Positions 7,364-16,195 of a DNA stretch of 55,629 nt are shown piece after piece; positions within the stretch are counted from its first letter, which is position 1; each line of letters opens with the position of its first letter. The translations under genes and the position numbers were made by a program. Location: NCBI GenBank assembly GCA_009377535.1, contig WHTV01000020.1, positions 1 to 55,629 on the forward strand, in the 5' to 3' direction. Source of the stretch: Kiloniellaceae bacterium. Lineage in GTDB: Bacteria; Pseudomonadota; Alphaproteobacteria; Kiloniellales; Kiloniellaceae. The notes below the pieces were generated by a model, which saw only the letters and a list, made by a program, of their open reading frames with translations, made no database searches and had not been told where the DNA came from.

Positions 7364-8335
7364 ATGCGGGCCCTTTCGCCTCTGGCGTGCTGCACCGCGG
7401 CCTTTGCGGTGCTTGCCCTGGTCCAGCTGACCGCCGCAGCGCCCGCCGTGGCCGGGGAGGCGGCGCGGCCGCTGGTCGACGTTGCCTGGCTGCTGGAAAA
7501 CGACGGGCGCGACGATTTGGTGGTACTCGACGTTCGCAACGAGCTCGGCGGCGGCTCGGAGGCAGTGTACAAGGCCGGCCATATCCCCGGAGCGGTCTAC
7601 AGCGACTATCTGAAGGCCGGCTGGCGCACGGAGATTGACGGCGTGCCCGCTCAGTTGCCGCGCCTGGAGACCCTGGAGGCCCTGATCGGCGAACTCGGTA
7701 TCTCCAGCGACAGCCATGTGGTGGTGGTCTCCGCCGGCACCGATGCCCTCGACGTCAGCAGTGCTGCCCGCGTCTACTGGACCTTCAAAGTGATCGGCCA
7801 CGACCGGGTGTCGATCCTCGACGGCGGCTACCGCGCCTACACGGCCGATCCCGCCAATCCCGTCGAGACCGGTTGGGTGGACCCGCTGCCGGACATCTTC
7901 GAGGCCGATTTCCGGCCTGAGCTGGTTGCCGACCGGGCGGCCGTGCAGGCGGCGCAGCAGGCCGGACGGCCGCTGATCGACACACGGCCGAGCGAGTATT
8001 TCCTCGGCAAGACGCGCCACACCTGGGCCAAGCGCGCGGGCACCATTCCCGGCGCGGTGTCCTTGCCGGACCACCTGTTGGTGAACGACGGTCACGTCGC
8101 GGCCGCGGCGCAGGCCGCCGAACGGCTGCAGGCGATCGGCCTGGCCGACGCAGGCCGGGAGGACGGCAAGGAAGTCATCTATTTCTGCAACACCGGCCAT
8201 TGGTCGGCGCTCGCCTGGTTCATCCAGAGCGAGCTGCTCGGGCGCAAGAGCGCACGGGTCTATGACGGCTCCATGGTCGACTGGACGGCCGCGCCCGAGC
8301 GGCAAATCCAGCTCGGCGCGGCGGCCAGGAAGTAG
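7364..8335 (+). CDS. Exported two-domain rhodanese (sulfurtransferase)
   Basis: 323 residues with a signal peptide (short basic start, hydrophobic core, A-x-A type cleavage near residue 30), so it is probably periplasmic. Two rhodanese modules follow. The first (about 35-165) has LDVRNE and DGGYRAY but a Ser-Ala-Gly-Thr loop where Cys would sit, so it is probably non-catalytic. The second (about 180-315) has IDTRPSEY and the active loop FCNTGHWSA with its Cys. Such enzymes move sulfane sulfur from thiosulfate or thiols to acceptors. The YeeE/YedE transporter gene lies 100 bp downstream on the same strand, pointing to a shared job in thiosulfate or persulfide handling. The 5' region (7223-7363) is AT-rich and probably holds the promoter. 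Confidence 0.88.
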   Translation: MRALSPLACCTAAFAVLALVQLTAAAPAVAGEAARPLVDVAWLLENDGRDDLVVLDVRNELGGGSEAVYKAGHIPGAVYSDYLKAGWRTEIDGVPAQLPRLETLEALIGELGISSDSHVVVVSAGTDALDVSSAARVYWTFKVIGHDRVSILDGGYRAYTADPANPVETGWVDPLPDIFEADFRPELVADRAAVQAAQQAGRPLIDTRPSEYFLGKTRHTWAKRAGTIPGAVSLPDHLLVNDGHVAAAAQAAERLQAIGLADAGREDGKEVIYFCNTGHWSALAWFIQSELLGRKSARVYDGSMVDWTAAPERQIQLGAAARK

Positions 8336-8435
8336 AAAGCGGTCCGTCGGGGACGCAGGGCCTCGACGGCGACGCCGCCTGTCCGATACCCTCTGACGAG
8401 CTGTAGCAGAGAGCGCGATTGCGAGACCCAAAGTC

Positions 8436-9692
8436 ATGACTTCCCCCGACCTGCTTCGACGCCCCGATTGGCGCGTTGCCATGCCGGCCCTGCTGCTGCT
8501 GGCCGGCGGCGCGGTCTATATCGACGCGGCGACGGGTGGCAAGCCGGCCTGGCTGTTCCTGTTGGGCGGCGCCCTCGGGCTGGTGCTCTACCACGCTGCC
8601 TTCGGCTTTGCTTCGGCCTGGCGGGCCTTCCTGGTGCAAGGCCGCGGCGAGGGGTTGCGCGCCCAGATGGTCATGCTGGGGTTGGCCACGCTGCTGTTCT
8701 TTCCGCTGCTCGATGCGGGCGCCGCCCTCGGTCTGAAGGCGGCCCTCGGCTTGCAGGATCTGAAGGTCGTCGGCGCGGTGGCGCCGCTCGCCCCTTCCGT
8801 GGCGGTCGGTGCGGCGCTCTTCGGCCTCGGCATGCAGCTTGCCGGTGGCTGTGCCTCCGGAACGCTCTACACGGTCGGCGGCGGCTCGACGAAGATGGTC
8901 TTTGCACTGGTCTTCTTCATGGTCGGCTCGCTCATCGGGGCCGCCCATCTGCCTTGGTGGCTCGCGGTGACCTGGTGGCCCGAGGCCCAGAACCACAGCA
9001 TCTCCCTGTTGACGGAATGGGGGCTGTGGCCGGCGCTGATGGCGCAGCTCGCCGTCTTCGCGCTCATTGCCGGCCTCACGCTGTGGCTCGAGCGCCGGCG
9101 CCGGGCGGCCGCGTCGACCAGCCTTGCGCCGGCCGACCCGCTCTGGCGGCGCCTGGTCGGCGGCCCCTGGCCGCTGGTCTGGGGTGCCATCGGCCTGGCC
9201 GTCCTCAACGCGGTTACCCTGGTTTCCGCCGGCCACCCCTGGAACGTCAGCTTCGGCTACACCCTTTGGGGCGGCAAGCTGGCCGCGGCAGCCGGTGTCG
9301 ACCTCTCGGCCTACGAATTCTGGACCTGGCCCTATCCCAGCCGGGCCCTGGCCGGCTCGGTCTTTGCCGAGACCACCTCGGTGATGAATTTCGGGGTGCT
9401 GGCCGGCGCCTTCCTGGCCGCCGGTCTCGCCGGGCGGTTCAACCCGGCCTGGCGACTGCCCTGGCGGCAGGTCTTGGCGGCGGCCCTGGGCGGTCTGCTG
9501 ATGGGCTACGGGGCGCGCCTGGCCTTCGGCTGCAACGTCGGCGCCTTTTTCAGCGGCGTTGCCTCCGGCAGCCTGCATGGCTGGCTGTGGTTCCTCTGCG
9601 GCCTGTCGGGCAGCTATCTCGGCACCCTCCTGCGCCCGTTCTTCGGGTTGAGCGGACGGCTCGTGACCCGCCCGGCACCACAGGTTGCGTGA
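8436..9692 (+). CDS. YeeE/YedE family sulfur transporter (TsuA-like)
   Basis: 418 residues, with about ten hydrophobic segments in two related halves. Each half carries the family signature around a conserved Cys: GMQLAGGCASGTLY near residue 135 and ARLAFGCNVGAFFSGVASGSLHGW near residue 360. In characterised TsuA proteins such Cys residues relay thiosulfate through the membrane. The partner gene upstream is a periplasmic rhodanese. No TusA-like gene follows, although one often does in related loci. The substrate (thiosulfate or another inorganic sulfur compound) is inferred from the family. Confidence 0.88.
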   Translation: MTSPDLLRRPDWRVAMPALLLLAGGAVYIDAATGGKPAWLFLLGGALGLVLYHAAFGFASAWRAFLVQGRGEGLRAQMVMLGLATLLFFPLLDAGAALGLKAALGLQDLKVVGAVAPLAPSVAVGAALFGLGMQLAGGCASGTLYTVGGGSTKMVFALVFFMVGSLIGAAHLPWWLAVTWWPEAQNHSISLLTEWGLWPALMAQLAVFALIAGLTLWLERRRRAAASTSLAPADPLWRRLVGGPWPLVWGAIGLAVLNAVTLVSAGHPWNVSFGYTLWGGKLAAAAGVDLSAYEFWTWPYPSRALAGSVFAETTSVMNFGVLAGAFLAAGLAGRFNPAWRLPWRQVLAAALGGLLMGYGARLAFGCNVGAFFSGVASGSLHGWLWFLCGLSGSYLGTLLRPFFGLSGRLVTRPAPQVA

Positions 9693-9794
9693 CCTCGCTG
9701 CTGCGGGTGTGAAACACGCGCTCTGCGGGCAATGCTGGCGCGACGCGGCCGCGTAAGCGCTTGAAGCGGCTCACTTGAGATCTATTTAACAAGC

Positions 9795-9950
9795 ATGAAA
9801 CAAGCCACCCTCAGCAAGCCCCAGCCCTGCAAGCCGGAAGCCGTCAAGCCGCGGCGCTGCCTCATGTGCCGGGATCGCTTCGAGAGCAGCTGGCCCGGTG
9901 AGCGGGTGTGCAAGCGGTGCAAGTCCACCGTTGCCTGGCGTGAGGGCTGA
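9795..9950 (+). CDS. Small zinc-ribbon protein (51 aa)
   Basis: The frame ATG 9795 to TGA 9950 encodes 51 residues. It has two CxxC knuckles, CLMC at 22-25 and CKRC at 39-42, separated by 13 residues (R-D-R-F-E-S-S-W-P-G-E-R-V), a typical small zinc ribbon. Another Cys is at 12. The N-terminus is Lys/Pro-rich. The ribosome-binding site is weak, but the knuckle pattern and codon use speak for a real gene. It follows the transporter gene by 102 bp. Function is unknown; DNA, RNA or protein binding are all possible. Confidence 0.7.
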   Translation: MKQATLSKPQPCKPEAVKPRRCLMCRDRFESSWPGERVCKRCKSTVAWREG

Positions 9951-9997
9951 GCGAACGTTTCATCGCTGACCGCGCGACATCTATCCTGATCCGGAAA

Positions 9998-10072
9998 TGG
10001 TGGGCGATGCTGGGATTGAACCAGCGACCTCTCGCGTGTGAAGCGAGCGCTCTCCCGCTGAGCTAATCGCCC
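9998..10072 (-). tRNA. tRNA-Val, anticodon CAC
   Basis: On the minus strand the sequence folds as a complete cloverleaf: acceptor GGGCGAT pairs with ATCGCCC, the D-arm contains AGCTCAGCGGGAGAGC, the anticodon stem CTCGC/GCGAG encloses the loop TTCACAC with anticodon CAC, and the T-arm contains GGTTCAATCC. The 3' CCA is encoded (9998-10000). Nothing suggests an integrated element beside it. Confidence 0.97.
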
Positions 10073-10563
10073 GTCGGCGGCGGCCTGGAAAGACAGGCCG
10101 GCCGGAAGGGGAAGCGTGATTTAGGCCAGGCGCCGCGGCCTGTCAAGCAACCCGACCGCCTGTTGTCCGACCGGTCGCGGCGTCACAGTATCGGCCGAGT
10201 CCAGCGGCCGCCAAACACACCTCGTTACAATCAAGAAACAATCCGCCCCGCCCAGGTTCAGGCCAAGGTCTCGCATGAAGAGGTAGCCTGTTTTCTTACC
10301 CTCAGACATGCCGTGGAGACCAAGGGCTTGGCGCCCGAAGGCCCCCGGGGCTATCCCGTACATGCCGCGATGTCAAAGACTTGGTGCAGTGCAAGATGAC
10401 GTAATGTCTAGCGGGCATTTGGCGTAAGTTTGGAATAATCGCTACTGCAGCCAGTCTATGCAACGGGTGTAGTGGTAATCGTTTGTTAATTGAATCTCGG
10501 TAAGAAGCAATCGCCATTAGCCGAAATCCACTTGGGTTTACAAAGTTAGACGAGGAAATTGCA
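10073..10563. other. Gene-free stretch upstream of the histone-like gene
   Basis: Between the tRNA and the histone-like gene there is no frame with a convincing start, ribosome site or recognisable product. The last 140 bases (from about 10420) are clearly richer in A and T than the surroundings and probably hold the promoter and leader of the histone-like gene, but I cannot place -35 and -10 boxes with confidence. Confidence 0.5.
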
Positions 10564-11310
10564 ATGGCTATCGCCAGCAAACAGGCTTCCCGGAAGTCTG
10601 GTACTAAAGCGGTCCGCAAGACCGCAAAGAAGACCACCGCGCGCCGCAAGACTACGGCTCGCAAGACGGCTGCCCGGAAGTCGACGGCTCGCAAGAGCCC
10701 CGTTCGGAAGACGGCAGCCAAGAAGAAGACGACGGCTCGCAAGACGACCGCCCGCAAGACCGTTGCTCGCAAGAGCCCGGTCCGCAAGACGGCCGCCAAG
10801 AAGCGCGTCGTGAAGAAGACGACGGCCCGCAAGACGACCGCCCGCAAGACCGCCGCTCGCAAGAGCCCGGTCCGCAAGACGGCCGCCAAGAAGCGCGTCG
10901 TGAAGAAGACTGCAGCTCGCAAGAGCCCCGCGCGGAAGACGGCTGCTCGCAAGACGGCCGCCAAGAAGCGCGTGGTCCGCAAGTCGGCTGCGCGTAAGGC
11001 CACGGCTCGCAAGACGGCTGCCCGCAAGACGGTGGCCAAGAAGCGCGTCGTGAAGAAGACTGCGGCTCGGAAGAGCCCGGCTCGTAAGACCTCGGCTCGC
11101 AAGACGGCGGCTCGCAAGAGCACCGCTCGCAAGACGGCCCCCCGTCGTTCGACAGCTCGTAAGGCGCCTTCTCGTAAGGCCGTTGCGACCCGTCGCATGA
11201 TCTCGGCTCGCCTTGCATCTTCGCGTCCGTCGACTGCGAGTCGGCTTGCCGCAGTTGCCAGTGCGACTCGTCACGGCGGTTCCTACCGGAACGGCTTGGC
11301 GCATCGCTAA
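10564..11310 (+). CDS. Histone H1-like Ala/Lys/Arg-rich repeat protein
   Basis: 248 residues. After a short lead (MAIASKQ) the protein consists almost wholly of variants of a 5-residue unit such as T-A-R-K-T or A-A-R-K-S, interrupted by K-S-P-x-R-K-T and A-A-K-K-R-V-V-K-K segments. This resembles eukaryotic H1 tails and bacterial Hc2/AlgP-type proteins. It is strongly basic, presumably disordered, and would bind DNA or RNA without sequence preference. The final 40 residues (RRMISARLASSRPSTASRLAAVAS) are less repetitive. GAGGAA seven bases upstream supports ATG 10564. The gene stands alone with a run of terminator hairpins behind it. Because of the repeats its length is likely to vary between strains. 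Confidence 0.9.
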   Translation: MAIASKQASRKSGTKAVRKTAKKTTARRKTTARKTAARKSTARKSPVRKTAAKKKTTARKTTARKTVARKSPVRKTAAKKRVVKKTTARKTTARKTAARKSPVRKTAAKKRVVKKTAARKSPARKTAARKTAAKKRVVRKSAARKATARKTAARKTVAKKRVVKKTAARKSPARKTSARKTAARKSTARKTAPRRSTARKAPSRKAVATRRMISARLASSRPSTASRLAAVASATRHGGSYRNGLAHR

Positions 11311-11353
11311 GAACTGACGACGCGATTTCGGCTTTACTGGTGCAAAGCAGTCG

Positions 11354-11469
11354 GAGGCGGGTACCCAGCGGTACCCGCCTCTTGCTATTTCAGGTTTTGG
11401 GGCGGGTACCCAGCGGCACCCGCCTCTTGCTATTTCAGGCTTTGGGGCGGGTACCCAGCGGCACCCGCC
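11354..11469 (+). terminator. Three tandem 45-bp hairpin repeats (terminator array)
   Basis: Three copies of a hairpin follow the histone-like gene, with GGCGGG starting at 11356, 11401 and 11446, an exact 45-bp period. The first stem (11354-11381) is a perfect 12-bp stem with the loop CAGC. The other two have one A-C mismatch in the stem. Each is followed by a short pyrimidine-rich tail (TTGCTATTT or TTTGCCT), a weak version of an intrinsic terminator. Duplication of a terminator unit is the simplest reading. Confidence 0.75.
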
Positions 11470-11688
11470 TTTGCCTATTGGGAAAGCTCGCTTCGCCTGC
11501 CCCCTTTGCCGGGCTTGTTGTCACTTCGGATACGTGCCTGTAATAACCGGCAACAAATGTTGATTTGATGGGAAAATTCGGCCTGTGCCACATTCCGCGC
11601 GGATGTCGGACGGCAACCGATTTCTTTCCACCAACTCGATGATTTGTAATCCAATGCCTTTCTCACACAGGGATGTTCTGGCCCGCTG

Positions 11689-13077
11689 ATGTCCGATCGC
11701 AAGCTTGCCGTCGTTGTTCTGGCTGCCGGAAAGGGCAGCCGCATGAAATCCGACCTGCCCAAGGTGCTGCACCCGGTCGCCGGCCGGCCGATGCTCGGGC
11801 ATGTGCTGGCCTCGGTGGCCACGCTGGCGCCGGCGCAGTGCGTGGTCGTGGTGGCGCCGGGCATGGCGGACGTCGAGGCGGCGGCGGCACCTGCCCGCTG
11901 CGCCGTGCAGTCCAAGCCGCTGGGTACCGGTCATGCCGTTGCCGCCGCGCGCGACGCCCTGGCGCCCTTGCTGACGGAGGGCGGGGCGGAACTCCTGGTG
12001 GTCTTCGGCGACTGTCCCCTGATGACCAGCGACACGCTGCAGCGCCTGGTGGCCGCGCGGCGCCCGGCGGGCGCGCCCGAGATCGTCGGCTTGGCCTTCC
12101 GGCCGGCCGACCCGGCGGCCTATGGCCGCGTCATCGTCGACGAGGCCGGGTGCATCGAGAAAATCGTCGAGTTTGCCGACGCCGACTCGGCCCAGCGGCA
12201 GATCGATCTCTGCAACGCCGGCATCGTCATCGGCGATGCGGCGCGCCTCTTCGCGTTGATCGAGCGCCTCGGCAGTCACAACGCGCAGGGCGAGTATTAT
12301 CTGACCGACATCTTCAGCCTCGCCCATGCCGAAGGCCGGGCCGCCGGCGTCGTCGAATGCCCGGCCGAGGAAGTACTCGGCGTCAATTCGCGCGCCGATC
12401 TGGCGCTGGTGGAAGCCTTGATGCAGCAGCGCCTGCGCGGCCGCGCCATGGCTGCCGGCGCGACGCTGGTCGATCCGGCGACGGTCTGGCTCTCCGCCGA
12501 CACCCGCCTGGGGCGCGACGTCACGGTGCAGCCCTCGGTGTTCTTCGGGCCCGGGGTCACCGTCGGCGACCGGGTCGAGATCCGCAGCTTCTGTCACCTG
12601 GAAGGCGCCGAGGTCGGCGATGACGTGGTGCTCGGGCCTTTCGCCCGGCTGCGTCCCGGCGCCAAGCTCGGTCGTGCCGCCCATGTCGGCAATTTCGTCG
12701 AGATCAAGAACGCCGAACTGGGCGAGGGCGCCAAGGCCAATCACTTGACCTATCTGGGCGATGCCACCGTGGGGGCTGCCGCCAACGTCGGCGCCGGTAC
12801 CATCACCTGCAACTACGACGGCTTCCTCAAGCACCGCACCTCGATCGGTGCCGGGGCCTTCATCGGCAGCAACACCGCGCTGGTCGCCCCGGTAACGGTG
12901 GGCGACGGCGCGCTGGTCGCCGCCGGCAGCACCATTACCGAAGACGTTCCCGACGACGCCCTGGCGGTCGGGCGCAGCGCCCAGCAGAACCGCGACGGCG
13001 CCGCGGCACGCTTCCGGGCCGAGCGCCAGGCGCACAAGGCGGCGCAGCCCGCGCCTGGCAAGAACAAGGCTTCCTAG
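11689..13077 (+). CDS. glmU: Bifunctional N-acetylglucosamine-1-phosphate uridyltransferase / glucosamine-1-phosphate acetyltransferase
   Basis: 462 residues, close to the usual 456. The N-terminal half is a nucleotidyltransferase with LAAGKGSRMKSDLPKVLH and the later FGDCPLM. The C-terminal half is a left-handed beta helix of hexapeptide repeats, with LRPGAKLG, HVGNFVEIKNA, HLTYLGDA and CNYDG motifs. It makes UDP-N-acetylglucosamine from glucosamine-1-phosphate in the cytoplasm, feeding peptidoglycan and lipopolysaccharide. glmS follows by 34 bp, so the two form the usual glmUS operon. The tail after residue 435 is Ala/Lys-rich. Confidence 0.97.
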   Translation: MSDRKLAVVVLAAGKGSRMKSDLPKVLHPVAGRPMLGHVLASVATLAPAQCVVVVAPGMADVEAAAAPARCAVQSKPLGTGHAVAAARDALAPLLTEGGAELLVVFGDCPLMTSDTLQRLVAARRPAGAPEIVGLAFRPADPAAYGRVIVDEAGCIEKIVEFADADSAQRQIDLCNAGIVIGDAARLFALIERLGSHNAQGEYYLTDIFSLAHAEGRAAGVVECPAEEVLGVNSRADLALVEALMQQRLRGRAMAAGATLVDPATVWLSADTRLGRDVTVQPSVFFGPGVTVGDRVEIRSFCHLEGAEVGDDVVLGPFARLRPGAKLGRAAHVGNFVEIKNAELGEGAKANHLTYLGDATVGAAANVGAGTITCNYDGFLKHRTSIGAGAFIGSNTALVAPVTVGDGALVAAGSTITEDVPDDALAVGRSAQQNRDGAAARFRAERQAHKAAQPAPGKNKAS

Positions 13078-13111
13078 TTCAGCGATACCCGAGGGAAAGG
13101 AGAGCGGTCCC

Positions 13112-14935
<1,824 letters not shown>

Positions 14936-15260
14936 GCGGACGTCAGGTTTAGTCAGTCACGCCGGCACTCCCTCGCAAGCCGTTCAGACGAAAAATTCAG
15001 ATTCTTTAGCACCCTTCCTCAAGACAGCTCGGCGGTCATCCTTAATTACCACCGAATCCAGCGGCTTATCCGGTTCCGAAGTCGCGCGCCCGGCAGCCGA
15101 AAGGCTCGCCTCAGGGTAGTGCGCAGTAAGGCTCCCTTAATCGAAGTTTATTAGAACTTATAGCGATTTAGATGGGGCCCGACTGTCCAGGTATGGCAGT
15201 CGGTGAGGCCGTCCGCAGGTGCGTTGGGGCGCCGGCGGACCAAATCCAAAGGTAGGAACA
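14936..15260. other. Gene-free stretch between glmS and the fecR-like gene
   Basis: No convincing gene. An AT-rich patch at about 15135-15172 probably contains the promoter of the FecR-domain gene. It is followed by a small hairpin at 15179-15203 (arms CCGACTG and CAGTCGG) that would lie in the leader. No clear terminator for glmS is visible. Confidence 0.45.
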
Positions 15261-16169
15261 ATGGCTCTCACTTCAGGTCTTTCGCGGGCGATGCCTGCCC
15301 GCCGATTCATGGCTCTCTTCCTCGTGCTCTGCGCCGTCACGGTAGCCTTCGTCTTGCTCGGCGCGGGGCGCGCCGCCTCCAACGCGGACTGGCTCGTGCT
15401 GGCCGTGGCCGGTGAGGCTGAATGGCGCGACGTCCCGGGCCAGGGCGATTGGCAGGCTCTGCAGGCCAAGGGTCATGTTCCAGACGGTGCCGAGATCCGC
15501 ACAGGCAGCGACGGCAATGCCGTGGTTGCCCAGGGACTCGATCGCGTCGAAATCCGTCCCGGCACGGCGCTGGTGGTCGCTGCGCGCACCTCCGGCAGGG
15601 ACAGGATGGAGATCGATCAAACCAGCGGCAGCGCGACCTACACTGTCGAGAAGCGTCCGGCGGGCACCTTCTCGGTACATACCCCCTACGTTGTTGCGGT
15701 CGTGAAGGGCACCAAGTTCGACGTCGACATCTCCAGTGAGGAGACCAGCGTGTCAGTCCGGGAAGGCCGTGTGGGCGTGTCCGACCGGCGCGGCGGAGAC
15801 TCGGTCGATGTGACGCCTGGCCAGCGCGCTACGACATCCAGCAAAGCCGCAGGTATCGGTGTCGACAACGTGTCATCGAGCACGCCCGCGCCAAACTCCA
15901 ATGCCAAGGCGAGCGCCGCCATGGACGGCGCGACCGCAGCGCCGGGTGGGAGCCAGGCGGGCAGTACCGGCGGCAGCGGCAGCGGTGGCAGCGCCAGCGG
16001 CAGCGGCGGTGGTGGCGGCGGCAGTGGCAGTGGCGGCGATAGCGGCGGTGGCGGTGGTGCCGGCGGCGGTGGCGGTGGTGGTGGCGCCGGCGGCGGTGGT
16101 GGCGCTGGTGGCGGTGGCGCTGGCGGTGGCGGCGGCGGTGGCAGCGGTGGCAACGGAAAGGGCAGGTAG
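15261..16169 (+). CDS. FecR-domain protein with glycine-rich tail
   Basis: 302 residues from ATG 15261, which has GGTAGGA upstream; the GTG at 15219 is an unlikely start. An N-terminal hydrophobic segment (about 13-35) is a signal peptide or membrane anchor. Residues of about 60-195 form a FecR domain: RTGSDGNAVV, FSVHTPYVVAVVKGTKFDV, VSVREGRVGVSD, VTPGQRATT. The last 80 residues are almost only Gly, Ser and Ala and are presumably flexible. Here the domain is not next to a TonB receptor or ECF sigma factor but 26 bp upstream of a CHASE2 histidine kinase, so it probably serves as a periplasmic partner of that sensor. The tail is encoded by a GGC/GGT-rich run likely to vary in length. Confidence 0.85.
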   Translation: MALTSGLSRAMPARRFMALFLVLCAVTVAFVLLGAGRAASNADWLVLAVAGEAEWRDVPGQGDWQALQAKGHVPDGAEIRTGSDGNAVVAQGLDRVEIRPGTALVVAARTSGRDRMEIDQTSGSATYTVEKRPAGTFSVHTPYVVAVVKGTKFDVDISSEETSVSVREGRVGVSDRRGGDSVDVTPGQRATTSSKAAGIGVDNVSSSTPAPNSNAKASAAMDGATAAPGGSQAGSTGGSGSGGSASGSGGGGGGSGSGGDSGGGGGAGGGGGGGGAGGGGGAGGGGAGGGGGGGSGGNGKGR

Positions 16170-16195
16170 GTAGTCTCTGTCCATAAGAGCGAGAC

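Noticed and set aside
9998-10072. tRNA-Val as an attachment site for an integrated element
   Set aside because: No integrase gene and no repeat of the tRNA 3' end was seen on either side.
10121-10363. An 80-residue minus-strand frame next to the tRNA
   Set aside because: No ribosome site, no recognisable feature, and codon use unlike the real genes.
10302-11304. Minus-strand repeat proteins across the histone-like gene
   Set aside because: They mirror the pentad repeats of the plus-strand gene, which has a good ribosome site and a known type of product.
11354-11469. Possible CRISPR-like array
   Set aside because: The 45-bp units are contiguous and alike throughout, without unique spacers, and no cas genes are present.
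11340-11543. A 67-residue frame with 15-residue repeats (R-V-P-S-G-T-R-L-L-L-F)
   Set aside because: It arises because the terminator hairpin repeat is 45 bp long; no ribosome site, and the DNA is fully explained by the hairpins.
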